Shown here in pieces: positions 1 to 6,457 of a DNA stretch of 11,554 bases. The stretch is from the NCBI GenBank assembly GCA_934589325.1, contig CAKTNU010000033.1, positions 1-11,554 on the forward strand, in the 5' to 3' direction. The position numbers were made by a program, and so were the translations under genes. This DNA is from an uncultured Oscillospiraceae bacterium (GTDB lineage: Bacteria; Bacillota_A; Clostridia; Oscillospirales; Oscillospiraceae). Position 1 is the first letter of the stretch. The number at the start of each line of letters is the position of its first letter. Under the pieces are notes generated by a model, which saw nothing but the letters and a program-made list of their open reading frames with translations, searched no databases and was not told the DNA's origin.

Positions 1-35
1 GCTTTGGCTATGCCCGCAATCGCTTCAAATGACAT
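1..35 (-). CDS. 5' end of an unidentified gene, cut by the left edge
   Basis: The minus strand reads ATG at 35-33 and then codes MSFEAIAGIAKA up to the window edge, so only about 11 complete codons are visible. A near-perfect Shine-Dalgarno sequence (AGGAGGTG, 48-41) lies 5 bases upstream, and a promoter-like element lies just beyond it, which makes this a credible real start. The visible N-terminus is Ala-rich and probably helical, but it is too short to assign a family. It is transcribed in the same direction as ypeB, but a terminator and about 280 bases lie between them, so it is probably its own transcription unit. Confidence 0.7.
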   Translation of the reverse strand, partial: MSFEAIAGIAK

Positions 36-40
36 TGGCA

Positions 41-96
41 CACCTCCTCTTTGTCAATTTTGTTGGTTTTATAACACGTGTTCCGGAATTTGACAT
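41..96 (-). promoter_or_regulatory. Candidate extended -10 promoter and RBS for the left-edge gene
   Basis: On the minus strand an extended -10 (TG-T-TATAAA, 76-68) lies 17 bases downstream of a weaker -35 (ATGTCA, 96-91, 4 of 6 matches to TTGACA). The start site would be near 61, followed by the ribosome binding site at 48-41. Two short palindromes overlap the promoter: AACACGTGTT (73-82) and TTCCGGAA (81-88). They could be operator sites, but this is unsupported beyond position. Confidence 0.5.
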
Positions 97-263
97 GCCC
101 GAAACAACAATGTGTACAACACAGTCATAATACCCTAAAAATGCACGGGTTTCAAGGCAAATATGAGCGTTTTGCCTGTCAAAATTCCTACACACCTGTC
201 AAAAACGTAACTTACCCTATATTAAAGCATATCGTTAATATAATATCAAGACCCCTGAATAAA
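97..263. other. AT-rich non-coding spacer with short repeats
   Basis: No convincing gene is seen here. The decamer CCTGTCAAAA occurs twice, at 175-184 and 196-205, exactly 21 bases (two helical turns) apart. A 7-bp inverted repeat (AGGCAAA at 155-161, TTTGCCT at 171-177) overlaps the first copy. The stretch is clearly more AT-rich than the surrounding genes. It probably serves as upstream regulatory DNA for the left-edge gene. Confidence 0.4.
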
Positions 264-291
264 AAAATCGGAGCAGCTAAGCTCCGATTTT
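261..291 (-). terminator. Rho-independent terminator after ypeB
   Basis: A perfect 11-bp stem (AAAATCGGAGC at 264-274 with GCTCCGATTTT at 281-291) encloses a 6-base loop. Read on the minus strand it ends in seven Ts (267-261). It lies 23 bases past the ypeB stop codon. Confidence 0.88.
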
Positions 292-313
292 AGATCAATG
301 TCATAAAAACCCG

Positions 314-1594
314 CTATACGTCTTGTATAGTTTCGACAAGAATTTCCTGCTGTCGACCGTCGGCAGCGTTTATATAGATCTTGACCTGCTTTTCACCGTC
401 AGTGCAGCTCAGCTCGTAGCAGGGGACTGGCTTCCCGCCGGGAGAATTTATTATCACCCGCCTGCACGATCCGGCCTCGAGTCCGCTTGGCAACTTCCCG
501 CGGGCTTCCTCCTCACTTATCTGCCATTCGTCCTCGCCAGACTCCGGCTCAGACCAGCCGGAAGCGTCAAAGGAATAGACCTCGCCGTTATCGAGGGCTA
601 TCGAAATGCGCAGCGAGTCGTCGAGACAGACCGCCCCGGAACCGTCCGTGCAGACATATTCAAAGGATGCGACAGCGCCGTTTTCTCCCTCGGCATTGAG
701 CTCGAGACCGTCAAAGCCGCGGCCGGACAAAAACTTCTCTGCTATGCTCCGCGCCTGCGATATATCTATCTCTGCGCTCTCGACAAGGCGCGAATCGGTC
801 ATGCCCTCCACACCGGCGGAGCCGACAAAGACGTACTTCGTCCCCGCACCGTAGCAGCGCAGCCGCTCCTCGCCCTCATAGCCGTACTCCTTCTGCAGCT
901 CCTCCGGAGCTGCGCCGATAAACTCGGCGGCCGCGGCAAGCATCTCCTCGTCGCTGAGCTCACCGCTGCGGGTAAGCCTCTGCGCGGTGAAGCGGCCGTC
1001 GTAGTCCGGCATGTCCGGCATATCAAATTCACCCTCGTATTCCGTCAGCCGCGAGCTGAGAGTCACGCTCCCTGCATCGCTCCCGACGTTGCGGAGCTGC
1101 TGTTCCTGACGGTCTATCATCACGGCGCCGTCGTTTATGCTGCCGCGCAGCTCCTGAAGCAGCGCGCTGAACTCCGCGGCCTTGTCAGAGAGACTGCGCA
1201 GAGTCTCGCGCTGCTCATCTGTCAGCTCGCTGCCCTGCCGGGCGAGTGATGCCGCATAGTCTCCGGCTGTGCCGAGAAATCCGGCCGTGCGGCTCAGCTC
1301 CTGCGTTGTGAACGGCAGAGTGGACATTGCGGCCTCTGCCGCCTGTGCAGAAGCCTGTATCTCGCCGCAGACCTGTGCGCACATCCCGGTATCCGCGGCG
1401 TACACGCCCTTTTCCAGTGCCCGGCTCAGCTCATCCACCGACGCTGCGGTCTCCTCGAACGCCCGTTGGGATGCATATTTCGCGATGAGCCGGTAATTTT
1501 CCAGCCGCATGTGGCTGATGCAGGAATAGACCGACAGCACGGCTATGGCCGCCGCCGCATATATAGAAACAAGCCGTCTTGCCTTATGTGACAT
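314..1594 (-). CDS. ypeB: Spore germination protein YpeB
   Basis: This 426-residue protein fits YpeB in length (the Bacillus protein is about 450) and layout. It has a short basic N-terminus, one membrane segment at about residues 8-27, and a helical region that includes RAFEETAASVDELSRAL (44-60) and an LPF-containing stretch from about 93. The YpeB-like motif YDGRF is at 198-202, followed by a C-terminal region with repeated PepSY-like folds. In Bacillus, YpeB is needed to stabilise and localise the cortex-lytic enzyme SleB in the spore and is degraded during germination. That role is family knowledge and is inferred here. No sleB is adjacent: the upstream neighbour is gltX. Expression would normally be in the forespore (sigma G), but I could not find a convincing sigma-G promoter. 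Its Shine-Dalgarno sequence (AAGGGGG, 1608-1602) is inside the 3' arm of a hairpin. Confidence 0.85.
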   Translation of the reverse strand: MSHKARRLVSIYAAAAIAVLSVYSCISHMRLENYRLIAKYASQRAFEETAASVDELSRALEKGVYAADTGMCAQVCGEIQASAQAAEAAMSTLPFTTQELSRTAGFLGTAGDYAASLARQGSELTDEQRETLRSLSDKAAEFSALLQELRGSINDGAVMIDRQEQQLRNVGSDAGSVTLSSRLTEYEGEFDMPDMPDYDGRFTAQRLTRSGELSDEEMLAAAAEFIGAAPEELQKEYGYEGEERLRCYGAGTKYVFVGSAGVEGMTDSRLVESAEIDISQARSIAEKFLSGRGFDGLELNAEGENGAVASFEYVCTDGSGAVCLDDSLRISIALDNGEVYSFDASGWSEPESGEDEWQISEEEARGKLPSGLEAGSCRRVIINSPGGKPVPCYELSCTDGEKQVKIYINAADGRQQEILVETIQDV

Positions 1595-1596
1595 AT

Positions 1597-1634
1597 AAAA
1601 ACCCCCTTACGGAGCTATTTTTCTCCGCAAGGGG
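1597..1634 (-). terminator. gltX terminator hairpin overlapping the ypeB RBS
   Basis: A 12-bp stem with one mismatch (1603-1614 with 1623-1634) and an 8-base AT-rich loop is followed on the minus strand by five Ts (1601-1597). It lies 34 bases past the gltX stop, so it is a good intrinsic terminator. The 3' arm also carries AAGGGGG (1608-1602), 7 bases before the ypeB ATG, so the folded RNA would hide the ypeB ribosome binding site. Confidence 0.8.
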
Positions 1635-1668
1635 ATAATTACTAATGAAAATTATGGAAATTTAGACA

Positions 1669-3144
1669 TTATGCCAGCTTGTCGAGTGCGATGCGTATTC
1701 TCCGCAGGGTCTCATCCTTGCCGAGGATGCGGCATATCTCCACCGCGCCGCCGGGCGTTACGGCTTTGCCGGCAGCGGCTATACGCACCGGCCACATGAT
1801 CTTGGCGTTTTTGGCTTCCATGCTCTCCGCAAGGCCGACCATTGCCGCCATGATATTCTCGTCGTTCCAGTCGGCGATGCCCTCAAATATCGGGGTGATA
1901 CGCTCCAGCACAGCTTTGGCCGAAGCCTCGTCGGACTTGGACTTTTTGTGGACGAACAGCTCCGTGCCGTACTCGGGCAGCTCGTCGAAGAAATCGACCT
2001 TCTCTGGAATATCGGTCAGCACCTCGGTGCGCTGCTGAAGAAGCGCGGCTATAGCTGCGGCGTCGTACTTCTCGTTCCTGACGCTCTTGCGGATGAAGGG
2101 CTCTGCGACCTTTGCAAAATCCTCGGCGCTCATTGCACGGATGTACTCACTGTTGAAGTAGCGCAGTTTTTCAATATCGAATATTGCGGGAGATTTGGAG
2201 ATGCCGGTCAGGTCAAAGACCTTTATGAGCTCATCAAGCGAGAATATCTCCTGCTCGCCGCGGGGACTCCAGCCCAGCAGCGTAACGTAGTTGAGCACCG
2301 CATCGGTCAGAAAGCCCTGCGCGATCAGATCCTCGTAGGACGGGTCGCCGTGGCGCTTGGACATCTTGTTGTGTGCATCGCGCATAACGGGAGAGCAGTG
2401 GACATACTTCGGTATATCCCAGCCGAAGCCCTGGTACAGCAGGTTATACTTCGGTGCGGAGGACAGATATTCGCTGCCGCGGACAACATGTGTGATGCCC
2501 ATGAGGTGGTCGTCAATAACATTTGCAAAATTGTAGGTCGGCAGGCCGTCGCGCTTTATCAGGACCTGATCGTCAAGCGTGGTGTTTTCGACCGTGATAT
2601 CGCCGAAGATCTCATCATGGAAGGTAGTTGTCCCCTCGTGCGGGATGAGCTGGCGGATAACATAGGGCTGCCCGTCGGCGGCACGCCGGTCGGACTCCTC
2701 GCGGCTCATGGTGCGGCACGGGTCATCGGCGCGGTCAAATTCGCCGCTGTCCTCCTCGCTCTCGGTCTTTTCGCAGAAGCAGCGGTAGGCATGTCCGCGC
2801 TCTACCAGCAGCTCCGCATACTCCTTATAAAGCGGGCGGCGCTCGGTCTGCACATACGGACCGACGGGACCGCCGACATCGGGGCCTTCGTCGTGCTCAA
2901 GATGGCACTCGGCCATGGTCTTGTATATAACGTCCACCGCGCCCTCGACCAGACGGCCCTGATCGGTGTCCTCAATGCGCAGAATGAACTTGCCGCCGGC
3001 GTGACGGGCGATAAGGTAGGTGTAAAGCGCAGTGCGCAGGTTGCCTACATGCATATATCCGGTGGGCGACGGGGCAAAACGGGTACGCACCTCGCCGTGA
3101 GGAATACGAGCCTCCATGTCCTCGAACCATTTCATATCTTTCAT
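1669..3144 (-). CDS. gltX: Glutamyl-tRNA synthetase (class I)
   Basis: This enzyme attaches glutamate to tRNA-Glu using ATP, in the cytoplasm. The 491-residue length is normal for the bacterial enzyme. Visible motifs are the HIGH-type signature FAPSPTGYMHVGN (23-35), the RIEDTDQGR glutamate/ATP-site segment (56-64), a CFC...C group (C122, C124, C143) like the partial zinc site of many GluRS, and KMSKR (260-264). The C-terminal half is the helical anticodon-binding region. The start is set by GGAGG (3155-3151), 6 bases before the ATG. Many Firmicutes use a non-discriminating GluRS that also charges tRNA-Gln, but the sequence alone does not settle that here. It is divergent from trpS and shares promoter DNA with it. 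No T-box leader was found. Confidence 0.97.
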   Translation of the reverse strand: MKDMKWFEDMEARIPHGEVRTRFAPSPTGYMHVGNLRTALYTYLIARHAGGKFILRIEDTDQGRLVEGAVDVIYKTMAECHLEHDEGPDVGGPVGPYVQTERRPLYKEYAELLVERGHAYRCFCEKTESEEDSGEFDRADDPCRTMSREESDRRAADGQPYVIRQLIPHEGTTTFHDEIFGDITVENTTLDDQVLIKRDGLPTYNFANVIDDHLMGITHVVRGSEYLSSAPKYNLLYQGFGWDIPKYVHCSPVMRDAHNKMSKRHGDPSYEDLIAQGFLTDAVLNYVTLLGWSPRGEQEIFSLDELIKVFDLTGISKSPAIFDIEKLRYFNSEYIRAMSAEDFAKVAEPFIRKSVRNEKYDAAAIAALLQQRTEVLTDIPEKVDFFDELPEYGTELFVHKKSKSDEASAKAVLERITPIFEGIADWNDENIMAAMVGLAESMEAKNAKIMWPVRIAAAGKAVTPGGAVEICRILGKDETLRRIRIALDKLA

Positions 3145-3191
3145 AATAAGCCTCCAAAAAGCCCGCGATCACGGACTTGATATCAGGCTAT

Positions 3192-3220
3192 ATATTATTT
3201 TACATTTTACCGCTTGTCAA
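3192..3220 (-). promoter_or_regulatory. gltX promoter
   Basis: On the minus strand a perfect TTGACA (3220-3215) is followed after 17 bases by TAATAT (3197-3192, 4 of 6 to TATAAT). Transcription would start near 3185, giving a leader of about 40 bases. The -35 overlaps the trpS -35 on the other strand. Confidence 0.7.
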
Positions 3221-3242
3221 GTCGAACTTGATTTGATACAAT
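3214..3242 (+). promoter_or_regulatory. trpS promoter with dyad in the spacer
   Basis: TTGTCA (3214-3219) and TACAAT (3237-3242) each match the sigma-A consensus at 5 of 6 positions and are 17 bases apart. Transcription would start near 3249, giving a leader of about 48 bases. A perfect dyad, TCAAGT-CGA-ACTTGA (3217-3231), spans the end of the -35 and most of the spacer, a typical place for a repressor site. Confidence 0.75.
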
Positions 3243-3296
3243 ATAAAGACGCTTTATAGCTATTATTTTTTCCACACAGAGATTGGAGAAAAGATC

Positions 3297-4313
3297 ATGG
3301 AAGAAAAAAATGCCGTCAAAAAGACGCTGCTCTCCGGCATACAGCCCTCGGGCGACCTGCATCTGGGCAATTATCTCGGTGCCGTGAAGAACTGGGCAGC
3401 GCTCCCTGACGAATTTGATTGCTATTATTTTATGGCCGACCTGCATACACTGACCGTGCGCCAGAACCCGGCCGAGCTGCGCCGCCGCTCTACCACCCAG
3501 CTCGCGCAGTATATTGCCTGCGGCCTTGACCCGGAAAAGAACGTTCTGTTTCTCCAGAGCCATGTCCATGAGCACGCGGAGCTCGGTTGGATACTCAACT
3601 GCTATACGATGTTCGGCGAGCTGAGCCGCATGACCCAGTTCAAGGATAAGTGCGCCAAGAATGCCGACAATATAAACGGCGGCCTGTTCACCTATCCCTC
3701 GCTGATGGCGGCGGATATCCTGCTGTATCAGGCGGACTATGTCCCCGTGGGCGAAGATCAGAAGCAGCACTGTGAGCTGACGCGTGATATTGCCGTCCGC
3801 TTCAACAACCTCTACGGCGAGACCTTTAAGGTGCCGGAGCCGTATATCCCGAAGGTCGGCGCACGCATCATGAGCCTCGGAAATCCGACCTCGAAGATGT
3901 CAAAGTCCGACCCCGCAGGCTGCGTGTTCCTCATGGACAGCCCCGAGGAGATAGCGCGCAAGTTCAAGCGCGCCATTACCGACTCCGATACGGAGCACTG
4001 CGTCCATTTTGATCCGGTGAATAAGCCCGGTGTTTCCAACCTTATGAATATTTACTCCTCCGTCACCGGCAGGAGCTTTGCGGAAATAGAGCAGGAGTTT
4101 GACGGCAAGGGCTACGGTGTGTTCAAGCCTGCCGTGGGCGACGCCGTCATAGAGGCCCTGCGTCCCATCCGCGAGGAGGCGGAGCGTATAATTGCCGATA
4201 AAGCCTACCTCAAGCAGGTATATACCGACGGCGCGATGAAGGCAAGTGCTGTTGCACGCAGGACTCTGCGCAAGGTATATAAGCGCGTCGGCCTCGTGGA
4301 GAAGCCGTTCTGA
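3297..4313 (+). CDS. trpS: Tryptophanyl-tRNA synthetase (class I)
   Basis: This enzyme charges tRNA-Trp with tryptophan using ATP, in the cytoplasm. The 338-residue length is close to the usual bacterial size of about 330. The HIGH-type motif PSGDLHLGN is at residues 17-25 and KMSKS at 200-204. The segment between them has the TrpS-like pattern of FMADLHTLT and LMAADILLYQADYVPVGEDQ. GGAG (3285-3288), 8 bases before the ATG, supports this start. It is the first gene of a likely two-gene unit with the downstream tagO-like gene, whose start is 16 bases beyond its stop. No T-box or tryptophan leader peptide was recognised in the short leader. Confidence 0.97.
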   Translation: MEEKNAVKKTLLSGIQPSGDLHLGNYLGAVKNWAALPDEFDCYYFMADLHTLTVRQNPAELRRRSTTQLAQYIACGLDPEKNVLFLQSHVHEHAELGWILNCYTMFGELSRMTQFKDKCAKNADNINGGLFTYPSLMAADILLYQADYVPVGEDQKQHCELTRDIAVRFNNLYGETFKVPEPYIPKVGARIMSLGNPTSKMSKSDPAGCVFLMDSPEEIARKFKRAITDSDTEHCVHFDPVNKPGVSNLMNIYSSVTGRSFAEIEQEFDGKGYGVFKPAVGDAVIEALRPIREEAERIIADKAYLKQVYTDGAMKASAVARRTLRKVYKRVGLVEKPF

Positions 4314-4315
4314 AA

Positions 4316-4320
4316 AGAGG
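4316..4320 (+). promoter_or_regulatory. RBS that sets the tagO-like start
   Basis: AGAGG lies 9 bases before the ATG at 4330. The reading frame is open upstream to an ATG at 4246 inside trpS, but that one has no ribosome binding site and would add 28 residues unlike the family N-terminus. Confidence 0.7.
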
Positions 4321-4329
4321 TTACAGGAC

Positions 4330-5415
4330 ATGATTTCAGATCTGTCAGTTTGGCTGAAGCTGCTGCTGTCTATGGTGACGGCTGCTGTTGTTACCTTCCT
4401 GATGACTCCGCCGGTAAAGCATTTTGCAGAGAAGGTAGGCGCTATCGACGTACCCAAGGATGCACGCCGTGTGCATGACCATCCGATACCGCGCATGGGC
4501 GGCCTTGCAATATTTATCGGCTTTGTCCTGTCGCTGATATGCTTTGTGGACGTGTCGACTCAGGTGCTCGGCATCCTGCTGGGCGGACTTATCATCGCCG
4601 TCATGGGTGCGGTCGACGATATCGTCAGCCTGAACGCATGGGTCAAGCTCGCCGGGCAGATAGTCGCTGCCATTGTTGCGATACGCTGCGGCATCGTGTT
4701 TGAGACCATATCAAATCCCAACGCCTTTGCCGAGCAGACCACGATCGTCCTCGCGCATTATCTGACCATACCGCTGACTCTGCTTTGGATAGTCGGCTGT
4801 ACCAACGCCGTCAATCTCATCGACGGGCTTGACGGACTTGCAGTCGGCGTGTCGACGATAAGCTCGGTGACGATGCTCGTCGTCGCGCTCTTTGTCGCGG
4901 AGCCGAGCGTCGCGATCATCCTCGCTGCGCTCACCGGCGCATGTTTGGGATTTATACCCTATAATTTCAATCCCGCGAAAATATTCATGGGCGACGTCGG
5001 CTCGCAGCTTCTGGGCTTCGTGCTGTCGACGGTGTCCATCATCGGCATGTTCAAGATGCACACGCTCATAACCTTTCTGGTCCCGCTGCTGGCACTGGCC
5101 GTGCCGCTAGCGGATACCGCGTTTGCATTTTTCCGCCGGATCATTCACGGGCAAAGCCCGTTCCATGCGGATAAGGGGCATTTTCATCACAGGCTGCTTG
5201 CCATCGGCCTGAGCCAGAAACAGGCGGTGGCCGTGCTGTACGGAATTTCCGCCGTGCTTGGACTCGTAGCCGTGCTGCTGGCGGGTTCGGGTGTTCTTGT
5301 GCGCACTGTGTGCGCCGTATGCGCCTTCCTCATAGCTCTCGCGGTATGGCTCTATGTGTTCTGGCGTAATCCGAATCTGCGCCGCCATAGGGATAAGCCC
5401 GAGGAACAGAAATAA
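4330..5415 (+). CDS. tagO: Undecaprenyl-phosphate GlcNAc-1-phosphate transferase (TagO/WecA family)
   Basis: This is a polytopic membrane enzyme of the MraY/WecA/TagO superfamily. Such enzymes transfer a sugar-1-phosphate, usually GlcNAc-1-P, from a UDP-sugar to undecaprenyl phosphate, the first step in making wall teichoic acid or other wall-linked glycopolymers. From the chosen start it has 361 residues and about ten hydrophobic segments. Motifs seen in order are HPIPRMGG (51-58), the DD pair in GAVDD (93-97), TNAVNLIDGLDGL (158-170), FMGDVGS (219-225) and the loop HADKGHFHHRL (279-289). This last loop favours TagO/WecA over MraY. It follows trpS by 16 bases and is probably co-transcribed with it. 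The exact sugar and final polymer cannot be read from the sequence. Confidence 0.9.
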   Translation: MISDLSVWLKLLLSMVTAAVVTFLMTPPVKHFAEKVGAIDVPKDARRVHDHPIPRMGGLAIFIGFVLSLICFVDVSTQVLGILLGGLIIAVMGAVDDIVSLNAWVKLAGQIVAAIVAIRCGIVFETISNPNAFAEQTTIVLAHYLTIPLTLLWIVGCTNAVNLIDGLDGLAVGVSTISSVTMLVVALFVAEPSVAIILAALTGACLGFIPYNFNPAKIFMGDVGSQLLGFVLSTVSIIGMFKMHTLITFLVPLLALAVPLADTAFAFFRRIIHGQSPFHADKGHFHHRLLAIGLSQKQAVAVLYGISAVLGLVAVLLAGSGVLVRTVCAVCAFLIALAVWLYVFWRNPNLRRHRDKPEEQK

Positions 5416-5466
5416 AACGGACCGCGCCGAGGTGTTGTGGCACCGCGGCGCGGTCATGTGTTTTTT
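5411..5466. terminator. Bidirectional terminator between tagO and the small-protein operon
   Basis: A perfect 10-bp GC stem (GACCGCGCCG at 5420-5429 with CGGCGCGGTC at 5446-5455) has further GGTG/CACC pairing inside. On the plus strand six Ts (5461-5466) follow after a 5-base gap. On the minus strand the arm is followed by CGTTTTATT, so it can also serve the operon ending at 5543. Confidence 0.8.
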
Positions 5467-5542
5467 GCTTCTCTTCTTGATGCAGGCCGGCGGCAGGGGC
5501 GGGCAGACACCCAACATATGTGAGTAATGTCCAGTCGTTCCG

Positions 5543-5854
5543 TCACAGCAGGAACATTGCCCCCATAATTATCAGCAGCTCGCTGTCTCCGCTCTCGCGG
5601 TACATGAGGTAGAGTATCAGCAGAAGGATTATATCATCCGTCTCCAGCTCGCTCAGACTCTTCGGCAGCAGCTCCGAGAGCGACCCGCCGAGCAGCGGAA
5701 GCGGCTTCGCGGGCGGCCTCGGGCGGGGAACTCCCTGATCGCGCTGCACCGGTACGGGCGGCTCCGGGACTTGCCCGGGCGGGCGTTCGTCCCGCCGTTC
5801 GTCGACACGGGTGACGCGGCCGGTGTTGCCGTGGTAGCGGTTATAGCCTGCCAT
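5543..5854 (-). CDS. Small protein with Pro-rich middle and C-terminal hydrophobic hairpin
   Basis: This is an unidentified 103-residue protein, third gene of the small operon. It has three parts: a polar, basic, Tyr-containing N-terminus (1-24), a Pro/Arg-rich linker (about 25-53), and a C-terminus with the repeated SLSEL motif (58-62 and 66-70). The C-terminus then holds two short hydrophobic stretches (75-85 and 93-103) separated by the polar turn RESGDS. The stretches are too short for ordinary single transmembrane helices; a membrane-dipping hairpin or an oligomerisation element is an inference. Similar C-terminal hairpins occur, from memory, in uncharacterised small proteins of endospore-forming Clostridia. 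The start at 5854 is chosen for its AGGAGG; it overlaps the preceding gene by 14 bases, so translational coupling is likely. An alternative ATG at 5896 lacks this support. Confidence 0.8.
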   Translation of the reverse strand: MAGYNRYHGNTGRVTRVDERRDERPPGQVPEPPVPVQRDQGVPRPRPPAKPLPLLGGSLSELLPKSLSELETDDIILLLILYLMYRESGDSELLIIMGAMFLL

Positions 5855-6182
5855 CGCCGCCCTCCTCTCCCATCGCGGCCTTTGCGATGCGTGCAAGCCG
5901 TGCGATCTTCAGCGCTTTATCCATCTTGCCGCGCCTTTTTTCGGTTAGATACGGCTCCATTGCCTCAAGCAGACGCTGCTTGTCGTCGTTCCCGCCGCCC
6001 TTCATGAGCTGCCCGATGCGGCTTATCAGCCCCGGGTCGATGTCAAGCCCGCCGAGCGGCTCCGGCGCGGTTTCCTGCGCGCCGCCGTCTCCGCCCATGA
6101 GCGATTTTGCCAGATTCGCTATTTTCTCCATCTGCGCCGGGTCGCCGAGGACACTGTTGAGCTTATCTTCAAATTCACTCAT
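5841..6182 (-). CDS. Small soluble protein with basic C-terminal helix, function unknown
   Basis: This is a 113-residue unidentified protein, second gene of the small operon. Residues 1-30 form a likely helical region (FEDKLNSVLGDPAQMEKIANL). Residues 31-66 are Gly/Pro-rich and flexible, with a short LDIDPGLISRIGQLM helix inside. A conserved-looking C-terminal helix follows: DDKQRLLEAMEPYLTEKRR (66-84) and then KMDKALKIARLARIAKAAM (86-104), strongly basic on one face. The pattern (about LL-A-P-L---R--K-DKA-K-A) resembles, from memory, an uncharacterised family frequent in Clostridia. There is no signal peptide or membrane segment. GGAGG lies just upstream of the ATG, in the 12-base gap after the first gene, so co-translation is likely. 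Confidence 0.85.
   Translation of the reverse strand: MSEFEDKLNSVLGDPAQMEKIANLAKSLMGGDGGAQETAPEPLGGLDIDPGLISRIGQLMKGGGNDDKQRLLEAMEPYLTEKRRGKMDKALKIARLARIAKAAMGEEGGDGRL
5861..5866 (-). promoter_or_regulatory. RBS that sets the start of the third small protein
   Basis: AGGAGG on the minus strand lies 6 bases before the ATG at 5854, inside the end of the preceding gene. It decides for 5854 over the in-frame ATG at 5896. Confidence 0.8.
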
Positions 6183-6194
6183 GGCAGCCTCCGT

Positions 6195-6434
6195 TTAATC
6201 CTGCATCATTTTCCGGATGCTCTCGGCAAGCCTTTTGCCTTCGGCGGTGCCGAGAACCTGACCCAGAATGTCCTTCATTGCCGCCGCGTCGCCCGAGCGG
6301 GCCGCACGCTCCACGGCCTCGGGGTCTATCATGCGGCCGATACGCTGCCCGTCCTCAGACTCCGCGATGCTTTTTATCCCGTCGGTTTTGCCGCGCCGCT
6401 CCAGCTCGCGGCCTATCCGTTCAAAATCCTTCAT
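6195..6434 (-). CDS. Small acidic/basic helical protein, function unknown
   Basis: This is a 79-residue unidentified protein, first gene of the small operon. It is all charged and helical, with no signal peptide or membrane segment. Two short segments look like an internal repeat: SEDGQRIGRMI (26-36) and TAEGKRLAESI (63-73), each fitting (S/T)xxG(Q/K)R(I/L)xxxI. They flank the helical stretch AVERAARSGDAAAMKDILGQ (40-59). The start is supported by AGGAG about 9 bases upstream and by a strong promoter. I recall similar unannotated proteins beside the same partner in Clostridia, but cannot verify it here. Confidence 0.83.
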   Translation of the reverse strand: MKDFERIGRELERRGKTDGIKSIAESEDGQRIGRMIDPEAVERAARSGDAAAMKDILGQVLGTAEGKRLAESIRKMMQD

Positions 6435-6457
6435 CAGATCACGCTCCTGTTCCCTAC

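Noticed and set aside
175..205. TTGACA-like minus-strand elements in the CCTGTCAAAA repeats as -35 boxes
   Set aside because: No acceptable -10 is found 16-18 bases downstream of either copy.
78..293. Plus-strand 71-codon open frame left of ypeB
   Set aside because: It has no ribosome binding site, runs through the promoter repeats and the terminator stem, and its composition is unlike the real genes.
323..1249. Long (308-codon) open frame antisense to ypeB
   Set aside because: It mirrors ypeB codons in GC-rich DNA, has no ribosome binding site and no recognisable protein motif; ypeB matches its family.
1635..1668. Sigma-G promoter for ypeB
   Set aside because: GCATA and CATTAGTA resemble the two elements, but their spacing (about 22 bases) and the -10 mismatch do not fit the consensus.
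3151..3176. Small hairpin followed by CTTTTTGG in the gltX leader as an attenuator
   Set aside because: The stem (around GATC) is only 3-4 bp with a tiny loop, too weak to support.
1948..3180. Very long (410-codon) open frame antisense to gltX
   Set aside because: It is fully opposite a clear GluRS gene, lacks an initiation signal and shows no domain; long antisense frames are expected with this codon bias.
3145..3296. T-box riboswitch ahead of gltX or trpS
   Set aside because: The region is only 152 bases shared by two promoters, leaders are about 40-48 bases, and no T-box core sequence or large antiterminator fold is present.
4246..4329. Longer N-terminus for the tagO-like gene starting inside trpS
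   Set aside because: The 28 extra residues are unlike the family and the ATG at 4330 has the ribosome binding site.
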